Positions 33,973 through 41,648 of a stretch of DNA of 64,000 nucleotides are shown here, one piece after another. The stretch comes from Halorientalis pallida (GTDB taxonomy: Archaea > Halobacteriota > Halobacteria > Halobacteriales > Haloarculaceae): the NCBI RefSeq assembly GCF_004118325.1, contig NZ_RDFA01000003.1:434001-498000 (forward strand), given 5' to 3'. A program made the position numbers and the translations under genes. Every line of letters begins with the position of its first letter. The stretch's first letter is position 1. Below the pieces are notes generated by a model. It made no database searches, was not told where the DNA came from, and saw only the letters and a list, made by a program, of their open reading frames with translations.

Positions 33973-36423
33973 TCAGTCGCTCCGGCCGTCCCGCACCGTC
34001 ACCGATCCGCTCGCGGAGCCGCCGGATCGAACCACACCGCCCTGTGTCTCCTCGCCGCCGGTCGCCGCCTCGACGTTCTCGACGGTGACCGACAGATTCG
34101 TTCCGCCGGGGATCGTGTATGGTCGGCCGGACGCGTCGACGATCCAGTCGACCTGGAACCGGACGGTGTTGGTCGCCGGCCCGTCCGGGTCGATCACGTC
34201 GGTCTGTGCCGTCGCCGCGAGCGTGCCGACCGTGACGGTGCCGTTCGCGGTGTCAGCGCCGAACACCTGTGCGTCCGCGTCGGCGTAGGAGTCCGACCAG
34301 CCCGCACTCGACTGCGCGGAGCTACCGTTCAGCGGCAGGTCGACCGAGAGGTCGATCGCCGGCGCACCCACTCGGAGGGCGCTCATCGACATCGCACCGA
34401 TACCCCGGTCGAGCCCGGCGACCGTCACGTTGGCGACCGCTCGGCCCTCGACGGGCAGGGTCAGCGACGAACGGTTCAGCGTCACCGTGACCGGTCGCGG
34501 GTCGGTGGGGCCGACGACGACGCGCGTCTCCGCGGCCGCGCCGCCGTCACCCGTGTCCGTCGCGCGGAACCGGAGGTCGTAGAGCCCGCCCTCGACGTCC
34601 TCGACGTCGATGGTCAGGTTCTCCTCGTCGGTCACCGAGAGCCGTACGGCGGGCGTGCCACCGACCGTTTCGACGCCCTCGAACCCGTCGTTCGAGTCGA
34701 ACATCGCCCGGAGGGTCGCGCCGTCGGCACGCTCGCCGGCGAACCGGTCGCCGCTCACCCACAGGTCGAAGGTCGACCGTTCGGACTCGACGGTCACCGT
34801 GGCGGTCGTCTCACCGGCGAGTCTGTCGACGTACGCCCCCTCCCGGTCGTCCCGAAAGGCCGGGACGGGACGGTCACCGGCGCCGTCGACCGCGACTCGA
34901 CGAACCCGCGGCGGGTTCCTGACCGAGAGTGACTGCTGGTCGATCTCGAAGAGCGCGTCCTCGCGGTCGTCGACCCGGTACGCGTCGCCCTCGACGTACA
35001 GCACCGGATCGCCGTCGGTCGTCCGGACGTAGTACTGGCCGGCTTCGAGCGTCGCGGACTCGACCACCGTCAGACCCGGCCGGGAGTCGATGCGTCGAAC
35101 GACGCGTGGGTCGAAGTCGTCGTACTCCCCCGGCACACGGACGAGTTCGACCGTCTCGCCGAGCTGTTTCGGGACGGGAACCCGCAGGTTCTGTCCCCGG
35201 TAGTATCGCTCGCCGGAGACGACCCGCGCGTCGGGTTCGAGCGCACGGCCGGTGGCTCCCTCGGGCAACGTGACGTCCCGGACGACGGTGGAGACCGTCC
35301 CGTTCCGGACGGGGTATCCGCTCCAGCCGACGACTGTGACCTGCCGCTCCGATCCCGGCACGACCACGGGCTGGGTGACGCCCGCCACCTGTTCGACGTA
35401 TCGCTCGGTCCCGTCGGTACCGACACCGACGAACGTGCTGGCCGGGTCCTGCTGGAAGTCGCTGTTCCCGACGAGCGTGACGCCGTCGCCGGCCCCGAAC
35501 ACGTCCTGAACCCTGCCCGCCTCGGACGAGGGGTAGACGCGGCTCCAGCGCGGCACGCCGTCCGCGCCGACCCTGGCCGCCCAGGGGTTGCGGTCGCCGT
35601 AGTCCGCCGAGTACGCGCCGCCGAAGACGAAGCCGTCACCGACCGGAACGGCACCAGCGACCTGTTCCGCGCCGATCGTCTCGTAACTGCGATTCAGCTG
35701 TACGGTCCCATCCTCGTCGGTTCGGAGCACCCACGGCTCGGAGAACCCGAGTGACCCCACGAGCAGGAACCCGTCGTCGGTAGCGGTCAGGGACCGCGGC
35801 GACGCCCGCACGTCGTACGTCCGGTTCCACGCGACGGTGCCGTCACCTTCGAACTCGGTCAGTTCGAGCCCCTGGCCGTCGGGCGAGCGCGAGACGAGAG
35901 CGGGGCCGGTATCGGTGACCGCCAGCCCACCGCTCACGGCGACCGACCGCGAGACGTCGAGCGGCTGTCGCCAGGTGACGGTGCCGTCGGCCGTCGCCCG
36001 GACCAGCGACAGCGAGTACTGGCTGGGTCGCGCCGGTGCACTCCGGTTGGCCTGCGGGTACTCGAACTGGAGGAAGTACAGCGACCCGTCCGGCCCTGCT
36101 TCGACCGCGACGATGCCGCTCCGGTTGGCCGTCTCGAACTCGCGCGTCCACGCTGTCGACCCGTCGGCCGCGAGTTTCGTCAGCGACGCGTTTCCGCGGA
36201 CGACGTCCGTCGCCCCGCCGAGGACGAGACCGCCGTCCGCGACGCGCGTCGCGTCGAGCGTCGCCACGCCGTCGAGCGTGCGATTGAGTCCGTCTGTCGC
36301 GGACTGTGCGTCCGCCGAACTCGCCCCGACCGCCGACGCGGGACCGACCGCACCGACGAGACAGAGCGTGATCAGGAGGGCGACCGATGCCACTGCTGTG
36401 CGTGTGGATGGAGGGCTGAACAC
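33973..36423 (-). CDS. exported protein with N-terminal beta-propeller-like and S-layer-like regions
   Basis: An 816-residue protein with a Sec signal (STRTAVASVALLITLCLVG, cut near ASA). Residues about 45-370 contain repeated GDG/ADGS-x-x-W blades (DGSTAWTREF, DGTVTWRQPL, DGTVAWNRTY, DGVPRWSRVY) suggesting a beta-propeller. The middle has RYYRGQNLRVPVP and later Ig-like segments recalling haloarchaeal S-layer glycoproteins, and about 670-790 resembles a cohesin-like sandwich. There is no C-terminal PGF-CTERM or membrane helix, so it is probably released or held by another surface protein. Translation starts at a GTG embedded in a 14-bp palindrome. Function unknown. Confidence 0.82.
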   Translation of the reverse strand: MFSPPSTRTAVASVALLITLCLVGAVGPASAVGASSADAQSATDGLNRTLDGVATLDATRVADGGLVLGGATDVVRGNASLTKLAADGSTAWTREFETANRSGIVAVEAGPDGSLYFLQFEYPQANRSAPARPSQYSLSLVRATADGTVTWRQPLDVSRSVAVSGGLAVTDTGPALVSRSPDGQGLELTEFEGDGTVAWNRTYDVRASPRSLTATDDGFLLVGSLGFSEPWVLRTDEDGTVQLNRSYETIGAEQVAGAVPVGDGFVFGGAYSADYGDRNPWAARVGADGVPRWSRVYPSSEAGRVQDVFGAGDGVTLVGNSDFQQDPASTFVGVGTDGTERYVEQVAGVTQPVVVPGSERQVTVVGWSGYPVRNGTVSTVVRDVTLPEGATGRALEPDARVVSGERYYRGQNLRVPVPKQLGETVELVRVPGEYDDFDPRVVRRIDSRPGLTVVESATLEAGQYYVRTTDGDPVLYVEGDAYRVDDREDALFEIDQQSLSVRNPPRVRRVAVDGAGDRPVPAFRDDREGAYVDRLAGETTATVTVESERSTFDLWVSGDRFAGERADGATLRAMFDSNDGFEGVETVGGTPAVRLSVTDEENLTIDVEDVEGGLYDLRFRATDTGDGGAAAETRVVVGPTDPRPVTVTLNRSSLTLPVEGRAVANVTVAGLDRGIGAMSMSALRVGAPAIDLSVDLPLNGSSAQSSAGWSDSYADADAQVFGADTANGTVTVGTLAATAQTDVIDPDGPATNTVRFQVDWIVDASGRPYTIPGGTNLSVTVENVEAATGGEETQGGVVRSGGSASGSVTVRDGRSD

Positions 36424-36434
36424 GTTCGAACGTG
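36421..36434. promoter_or_regulatory. 14-bp perfect palindrome over the start codon of the 816-residue gene
   Basis: CACGTTCGAACGTG is its own reverse complement and includes the GTG start (36421-36423). It lies about 15 bases downstream of the TATA box, so a protein bound there would block a leaderless transcript. It could be an operator or chance. Confidence 0.45.
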
Positions 36435-36448
36435 TCTACCAGTCCGAG

Positions 36449-36457
36449 TTAAATTTT
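36449..36457 (-). promoter_or_regulatory. TATA box for the 816-residue exported protein gene
   Basis: On the minus strand AAAATTTAA is centred about 30 bases before the GTG at 36423, in the most AT-rich stretch of the 74-base gap; it indicates a leaderless transcript. Confidence 0.65.
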
Positions 36458-36497
36458 CGCAAATAGATACTTCCCAGTTCGGGCCGTGAGCACCGTC

Positions 36498-37265
36498 TCA
36501 CGCGTCGTCCGACGGCTCTTCGACGCCCTCGATCCCCTCGCCGTGTCGTCCCTCGCCGCTGGCGAAGCGTTCGGCCCCCTCGTGGGCCGTCGACAGCGAC
36601 CGGCTCCCGTGCCAGGCCTCGACTTTCAGGCCCTCGTCCAGCGGGAGGCCCGCGCCGTCGTACACCGCCGCCCGATCAGTGCGGACGGTCTGCTGTGGGA
36701 ACTCGGCGATGATCTCGGCCATCTCCCGGGCCGCCGCCAGCGCCTCGCCATCGTCGACGACGCGGTTGACCAGCCCCCACTCGCGGGCCTCCGCGGCCTC
36801 CACGGGCCGACCGGTCAGAATCATCTCCAGGGCACGCCCCTGCCCGACGATGCGGGGGAGGCGCTGTGTGCCGCCGTCGACCAGGGGCACGCCGAAGCGG
36901 CGCTCGAAACAGCCGAACGTCGCGCCCTCGCCCGCGACGCGCAGGTCACACCACAGTGCCATCTCCAGACCGCCCGCGATGCAGTGGCCCTCGACGGCTG
37001 CGATGGTGGGTTTGTCGACGGTCGTCCGCGTGAAGCCGAGCCATCCTTCCGGCCCGTCCTCCAGATCCATCGTTTCGAGGTCCGCACCGGCCGAGAAGGT
37101 CCCCTCGTCGCCAGTCAGAACGCCGACGAGCGCGTCCTCGTCCGCGTCGAACCGTTCCCAGGCGGCCCGGAGTTCGCGGGCCGTCTCGGCGTCGATTGCG
37201 TGTTTCGCGTCCGGACGATCTATCGAGACGACGGCGACCGGGCCGTCACGCTCGTAGGTGACCAT
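36498..37265 (-). CDS. enoyl-CoA hydratase/isomerase family protein
   Basis: A 255-residue crotonase-fold enzyme. The oxyanion-hole segments FSAGADLE and VEGHCIAGGLEMALWCDLR are present, and both catalytic acids align with crotonase Glu144 (GGLEMA) and Glu164 (GCFERRFG, before GGTQRL). It should hydrate 2-enoyl-CoA in beta-oxidation or a related pathway. The C-terminal 40 residues are acidic, typical of haloarchaeal adaptation. The start is the ATG at 37265. It is downstream of the CBS-ParB gene on the same strand with a 54-base gap, and probably separately transcribed. Confidence 0.92.
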   Translation of the reverse strand: MVTYERDGPVAVVSIDRPDAKHAIDAETARELRAAWERFDADEDALVGVLTGDEGTFSAGADLETMDLEDGPEGWLGFTRTTVDKPTIAAVEGHCIAGGLEMALWCDLRVAGEGATFGCFERRFGVPLVDGGTQRLPRIVGQGRALEMILTGRPVEAAEAREWGLVNRVVDDGEALAAAREMAEIIAEFPQQTVRTDRAAVYDGAGLPLDEGLKVEAWHGSRSLSTAHEGAERFASGEGRHGEGIEGVEEPSDDA

Positions 37266-37319
37266 AGTACGCGCTCACAGTACGGGGGAGTAGTGATAGA
37301 ACTACGGGGCGAAGCGACC

Positions 37320-38138
37320 TCAGGCCTCGTCTTCCTGCAGTCGCTTGGTCGTCTCCACGAGCGGGTGGTGGGCGTACTCGACTTCCTCGATGTCGTCGAT
37401 GGAGTCGAGGTTCTCCTTCCGTGCAGTTTCGGCCATTCCGAGTTCGACCCGCTGGTCGATGACGATGACGTACGCGTCCATGTCCTCGATGCCGAGACTG
37501 TCCGCGGCTTTCACTCGGTGGTGGCCGTCGGCCAGCAGGAACTCCCCGTCGTTGTCGATTACCACGAGGGGTTCGGCGAGTCCCCGCTCCAGTTCGTAGC
37601 GCCGTCCCTCCAGCTCGTCGGCGTAGACCCGGCTCTGGGTGGGCGTGAGCTTCTCGAGGGGGACCTCGCGGCGGTCCTCGCGGGCCTCGATGCCGTGGAT
37701 CGTTTCGAGGGTGCGCTGGAGTTTCTCGACCTTGCCGGGCGTGGCGCGTTCGATCTGACTGCGGATCACGTCGGCGTTGGAGATGATTCCGACGAGGTTG
37801 CCCGCGTCGTCGACGACGGGGAGCCGCTGGATCCCCGACCGGAGGATGACGCGACCCGCGTCGTTGAGCTTCATGTCCGGATGGGCGACCAGCAGGTCCT
37901 GAGTCATGACCTTGAAGATGGGTTCGTGATCCTCCGCGAGCAGGAGGTCGCGGGCGCTGACGAACCCCTCGACGTGACGGCCGTCACAGACGGGGAATCC
38001 GCTGTGAGTGTCGTCGCTGTCGGCGATTCGGCGGGCGACGGCCTCGACCGTTTCGTCCGGCGAGACGGTCGCCACGTCACGGGTCATGTAGTCTTTGACG
38101 CGTGGCTTCTCGTCCTCGGAATCCATCGTCCGTGACAT
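37320..38138 (-). CDS. tandem CBS domains fused to a ParB/sulfiredoxin-type domain
   Basis: A 272-residue protein with CBS1 (about 15-70, KDYMTRDVATVSPDETV), CBS2 (about 78-133) and a ParB/Srx fold (about 155-250) whose signature is LLADGHHRVKAA. The ParB/Srx fold in archaea includes the ADP-dependent L-serine kinase SerK and nucleases rather than chromosome partition proteins. CBS pairs bind adenine nucleotides, so an adenylate-regulated kinase or nuclease is plausible. The ATG at 38138 is used; an in-frame ATG at 38126 is equally possible. No parA-like partner is nearby, which argues against plasmid partition. Confidence 0.85.
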   Translation of the reverse strand: MSRTMDSEDEKPRVKDYMTRDVATVSPDETVEAVARRIADSDDTHSGFPVCDGRHVEGFVSARDLLLAEDHEPIFKVMTQDLLVAHPDMKLNDAGRVILRSGIQRLPVVDDAGNLVGIISNADVIRSQIERATPGKVEKLQRTLETIHGIEAREDRREVPLEKLTPTQSRVYADELEGRRYELERGLAEPLVVIDNDGEFLLADGHHRVKAADSLGIEDMDAYVIVIDQRVELGMAETARKENLDSIDDIEEVEYAHHPLVETTKRLQEDEA

Positions 38139-38180
38139 CTCCCCGCGCCGGGAAAACCCCTTCGGCGAGCGAGTCTGCGA

Positions 38181-39767
38181 TCACCAGCCGGCGTCCTTCG
38201 TCGCGAACGGCCCGCCCAGCATCAACCCCGTCCGCTCGCCCGGCGGCCGCTCCCGGAGCGCCTCGAAGAACCGCTCGGCCACGAACTCCTCCAGGTCGCC
38301 GGCGAGATCCGTGCCGTCACCGGCCGCGTCGGCGGTTCCGTCCCTGCCGGTCTCGGCCGCGTTCTCGTCGGGCGTTCCCTCGGTGTCCGCGTCCGCCGGA
38401 GCCCCCGCGGTCCCGTCGGCGCGGTCGCCGTCGCTGGCAGGGTCGAGCGTGGTGTCGGTGACGGGGATCTGTGCGCCGGCCATGTCGGCGTGGCCGCCGG
38501 CGCTTCCGATCTGGTCGAACGCCGAGCGCAGGGTCTCCCCGAGGTCGAGATCGGTCCCGCGGGCGCGACCCGAGACGTAGATCACGCCGTCGATGATGCC
38601 GTAGACGACGGTCGCCTGCACGCCGTCGAGGTCGAGCAGGCGGTCGGCGGCCTGTGCCAGCGCGTCCCGGTCGTTCAACTCGCCGACGCAACTGGTCAGG
38701 ACGGGACCGCGGCGGTCGCGGTTGCCGATGGCGCGCGCGATGGTCTCGAAGGTGTCGCCGCTGATCGACGGGGACTCGATCCGGTCGAGCGCGCCCATGT
38801 CCGCGGCCCGGACGACCGTCGCGGCCGCCTCGAAGTCGGCCGTCGAGACTTCCCGGCTGAAGTCGTTCGTGTCGATCCGGATGCCGAAGAGCAGGCCGGT
38901 CGCCACGTCCTCCTCGAGGGCGATGCCGAACTGGTCGAGATACTGGACCAGCAGCGAACTCGTCGCGCCGACGTTGCTCCGGAGGTCGACGAACCGCGCG
39001 TCGACCGGTGCGCGGGGCGGGTGGTGGTCGATGACGATGTCGACGGGTGTGTCCTCGGGCAACTGGTCGTTGACACCCGGGCGGGAGTGATCGACCAGCG
39101 CGAACCCGCCGAACCGGTCCAGGTCGGCGTCGGGTTCCAGCCGGGTGAGGTCGAACTCCAGGAGGTTGACGAACGCCCGGTTCTCCTGGTGGGAGATGCG
39201 GCCGTAGTAACACACCTCGGACTCGACGCCGAGCACGGCCGCGATTCGCTGGAGTGCCACCGCGCTCGCGATGGCGTCCGGGTCGGGATTGTCGTGGGCG
39301 ACGATGGCCAGCGGTTCCTCGACCTCCCAGAACGCCTGGCGGAGCTTCCGGGTCTGGAGTCCCTCGTCACCGATCCGGCGGCGGAGGAAGTCGGCGGTCG
39401 CGGCCCCCGGATCGACCAGCGTGTCCGTCAGGTCCCGGAGTCGTTCGAGGACCGCCTCGTCGGGTTCGAGGCCAGCGAAGGCGAAGAGCATCGCCTCGGG
39501 GACGGCCTCGCTGGCGACCGTCGCCCGACGGTAGTTCTCCCTGGGGTCGTCACCCGCGACGACGACCGTGTCGACGTCGTCGGCGTGTTCACGCAGCGTC
39601 GCGGCGTCCAGAGACGCGACGTGGGTCGCAGCGAGGCCTTCCTCGCGAAGGCGCTCGACGCGCCGTTCGCGCTCTTCCAGGACCGATATCGTCCCCGGCC
39701 TGTCCGCGAGCGCCGAGACGAGGTCGTAACCGACCGACCCACACCCCACGACCAGCCGGGTTTCCAT
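38181..39767 (-). CDS. RCK_N (TrkA-N)-DHH-DHHA1 phosphoesterase
   Basis: A 528-residue fusion. Residues 1-130 are a Rossmann RCK_N domain (LVVGCGSVGYDL). A DHH phosphoesterase core follows (about 150-300; VAHDNPDPDAIASA, LVDHSRPG, DIVIDHHPP), then a DHHA1 domain with GSAGGHADMAGAQIP. A low-complexity acidic linker (about 440-495) precedes a short helical C-terminus. Family members cleave cyclic or linear dinucleotides or nanoRNA. The RCK_N part suggests a link to potassium channels and c-di-AMP, an inference. The ATG at 39767 follows an ATATAT element (about 39800-39806) at about -36; longer starts lie in the promoter. Confidence 0.87.
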   Translation of the reverse strand: METRLVVGCGSVGYDLVSALADRPGTISVLEERERRVERLREEGLAATHVASLDAATLREHADDVDTVVVAGDDPRENYRRATVASEAVPEAMLFAFAGLEPDEAVLERLRDLTDTLVDPGAATADFLRRRIGDEGLQTRKLRQAFWEVEEPLAIVAHDNPDPDAIASAVALQRIAAVLGVESEVCYYGRISHQENRAFVNLLEFDLTRLEPDADLDRFGGFALVDHSRPGVNDQLPEDTPVDIVIDHHPPRAPVDARFVDLRSNVGATSSLLVQYLDQFGIALEEDVATGLLFGIRIDTNDFSREVSTADFEAAATVVRAADMGALDRIESPSISGDTFETIARAIGNRDRRGPVLTSCVGELNDRDALAQAADRLLDLDGVQATVVYGIIDGVIYVSGRARGTDLDLGETLRSAFDQIGSAGGHADMAGAQIPVTDTTLDPASDGDRADGTAGAPADADTEGTPDENAAETGRDGTADAAGDGTDLAGDLEEFVAERFFEALRERPPGERTGLMLGGPFATKDAGW

Positions 39768-39886
39768 GTCTCTCCATGACGGACGAGCGGGCATAAACCC
39801 ATATATCTCCGGAGTCGCCCGTCGGCCGGGCCCTCCGTCGCGTCGGAGGGGTGTCGTATCGGTCCAGCGGTCCGGCCCACCCCACT

Positions 39887-40063
39887 TCACCCGCTCTCCG
39901 ACTCCAGGTCCTCGACCCGACGCTCGATGTCCTCGATCCGGTCGGCCAGGTGGTCGACCCCGCGCTTTCGGTTCAGGACGACGACGGCGAGCAGTAGCGG
40001 CACGGACAGGACGGTACCGAACAGCACGAGCCACAGCAGGTCGATGCGGAGGACCAGTTCCAT
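39887..40063 (-). CDS. 58-residue membrane protein with coiled-coil tail
   Basis: A short gene starting at the ATG at 40063 (MELVLRIDLLWLVLF). One membrane helix spans about residues 7-29, followed by the basic stop-transfer NRKRG and an amphipathic acidic helix (HLADRIEDIERRVEDLES) likely to form a coiled coil. A GTG at 40114 would add 17 residues that look non-coding. It sits between the RCK_N-DHH gene and the Lrp gene on the same strand. The pattern resembles small membrane anchors or regulators, but no function is known. Confidence 0.7.
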   Translation of the reverse strand: MELVLRIDLLWLVLFGTVLSVPLLLAVVVLNRKRGVDHLADRIEDIERRVEDLESESG

Positions 40064-40161
40064 GGTGGCAGGACAGTCAGCGGTCCAGAAAGTTCGTTCG
40101 GGAGAGGGGTCCACGGAGCAGGGCGGGACCGGCCGTGTCTACCGAGCAGGAGTCCGAGGCG

Positions 40162-40590
40162 TCACTTCAGCCGTTCCTGGAGGAAGGACGGATGTGCGGC
40201 GGCGACGCCGTCGCGGGCGACGATCTCCTCGTTGATCACGTCGCCCAGCGCGTCGCCGTCGGAGGCGTGGACCTCCGCCATCAGGGTGTGGTCGCCGCTG
40301 GACGTGTAGAGGGAGTCGATGGCGTCGATCTCTTTGAGTTCCCGGGTCACCTCGACGTAGCGCTCGCTCTCCACGTCGATCCCCACCAGCGCGATGGACT
40401 TGGAGGCGAGCTTCTTCGGGTCCACGTCCGCTGAATAGCCCACGATCACACCGTCGTCCTCGAGTTGTTGGATGTATTTGCGCACCGTAGGCTTGGACAC
40501 GTCGGCCCGCTCGGCGATCTCTGCGTAGGAGGCCTGTGCGTCCTCTTCGAGGACGGACAGGATACGCTCCTCCGTGGACTCGGCAGCCAT
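40162..40590 (-). CDS. Lrp/AsnC family transcriptional regulator
   Basis: A 142-residue regulator. The N-terminal AsnC-type HTH (ILSVLEEDAQASYAEIAERA, then SKPTVRKYIQQLEDDGVI) is followed by a RAM effector domain binding small molecules such as amino acids. The start is the ATG at 40590. It lies just downstream of the 2-oxoacid:ferredoxin oxidoreductase operon on the same strand (120-base gap), which makes that operon or amino-acid-derived 2-oxoacid metabolism a plausible target. Confidence 0.92.
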   Translation of the reverse strand: MAAESTEERILSVLEEDAQASYAEIAERADVSKPTVRKYIQQLEDDGVIVGYSADVDPKKLASKSIALVGIDVESERYVEVTRELKEIDAIDSLYTSSGDHTLMAEVHASDGDALGDVINEEIVARDGVAAAHPSFLQERLK

Positions 40591-40710
40591 ACGCGTAGGT
40601 TTTGCGTCCGTGAAAAAATATCTTCCGAACCCGAAAACGGGTCGAACAGGCCGACAGTTTCGTCTTTCGAACCGAAAGGGTGGACGAAACGGATCGGTCG
40701 AGCGGCCGGC

Positions 40711-41646
40711 TCAGCGGTGATGATGGAGCAGATCAGCCGAGCGCTCCCACTCGCTGTCGTCGCTCAGGTACCGCTCGGCCAGCGGTTCCTCGGGCATCTC
40801 CTCTGTGGCGCGCTTCTCCGCGCCGTAGGACGGCCGCTCGCTGTCGACGTAGAACCGCCCTGTCAGGACCTCGCCCTCGTAGAGGCGGGACTCGGCCTCG
40901 TACATCGCGTCGGCGGCCTCGCGCCGGTCGGTTACGTCGAAGTCGAAATCGTCCGAATCTTGCACGTCCGTGTAGGGGACGTACTGCTTCGCGTCCTTGT
41001 TCCAGGTGGGACACTGGGTGAGGAAGTCGACGTGGGCGAACCCGTCGTGTTCGATGGCCTCGATCAGGATGTCCTTGGCCTGGTTCGGGTTGACCGCCGC
41101 GGTGCGGGCGATGTAGGACGAGCCCGACGCGAGCGACAGCGACATCGGCCGCACGGGGTCCTTGGCGCTGCCGTGGGGCTGGGTCTTGGACTTGTGGCCC
41201 TTCGGGCTCGTCGGGGAGGTCTGACCCTTCGTCAGCCCGAATATCTCGTTGTTGAACACGATGTAGGTCATGTCGTGGTTCTCCCGGGCAGTGTGCATGA
41301 AGTGGTTGCCGCCGATGCCGTAGCCGTCGCCGTCACCGCCGGCCGCGATGACTTCCAATCCCGGATTGGCCAACTTGGCGGCCCGGGCCACCGGGAGCGA
41401 GCGGCCGTGGATGCTGTGGAAGCCGTAGCTCTCGAAGTACGAGGAGAGCTTGCCCGAACAGCCGATGCCCGTCACGAGCAGCGTCTCGTCGGGGGTGCGG
41501 CCGACCTCGGGCATGGCCTGTTTCAGCGCCTTCAGGACGCCGAAGTCGCCACAGCCCGGGCACCACGTCGCCTGCGGTTCGATGCCGGGTGTGAACTCGT
41601 CGCGGTCGATCTCGCGGTCCTCGCCGATTGCACTGAATACACTCAT
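40711..41646 (-). CDS. porB: pyruvate (2-oxoacid):ferredoxin oxidoreductase beta subunit
   Basis: A 311-residue TPP-binding subunit. The cluster and cofactor segments WCPGCGDFGVL, GIGCSGK and GGDGDGYGIGGNHF, then NNEIFGLTKGQTSPTS, are all present. The enzyme decarboxylates a 2-oxoacid and reduces ferredoxin, replacing the pyruvate or 2-oxoglutarate dehydrogenase complex in haloarchaea. Lengths of 634 and 311 residues for the two subunits match my recollection of haloarchaeal PorAB (about 630 and 312) better than KorAB (about 587 and 287), so pyruvate is favoured. It follows porA after two bases, on one transcript. Confidence 0.85.
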   Translation of the reverse strand: MSVFSAIGEDREIDRDEFTPGIEPQATWCPGCGDFGVLKALKQAMPEVGRTPDETLLVTGIGCSGKLSSYFESYGFHSIHGRSLPVARAAKLANPGLEVIAAGGDGDGYGIGGNHFMHTARENHDMTYIVFNNEIFGLTKGQTSPTSPKGHKSKTQPHGSAKDPVRPMSLSLASGSSYIARTAAVNPNQAKDILIEAIEHDGFAHVDFLTQCPTWNKDAKQYVPYTDVQDSDDFDFDVTDRREAADAMYEAESRLYEGEVLTGRFYVDSERPSYGAEKRATEEMPEEPLAERYLSDDSEWERSADLLHHHR

Positions 41647-41648
41647 GA

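Noticed and set aside
37320-38138. ParB-like gene as sign of a plasmid or integrated replicon partition locus
   Set aside because: There is no parA, replication gene or origin-like repeat nearby, and the CBS fusion points to metabolism.
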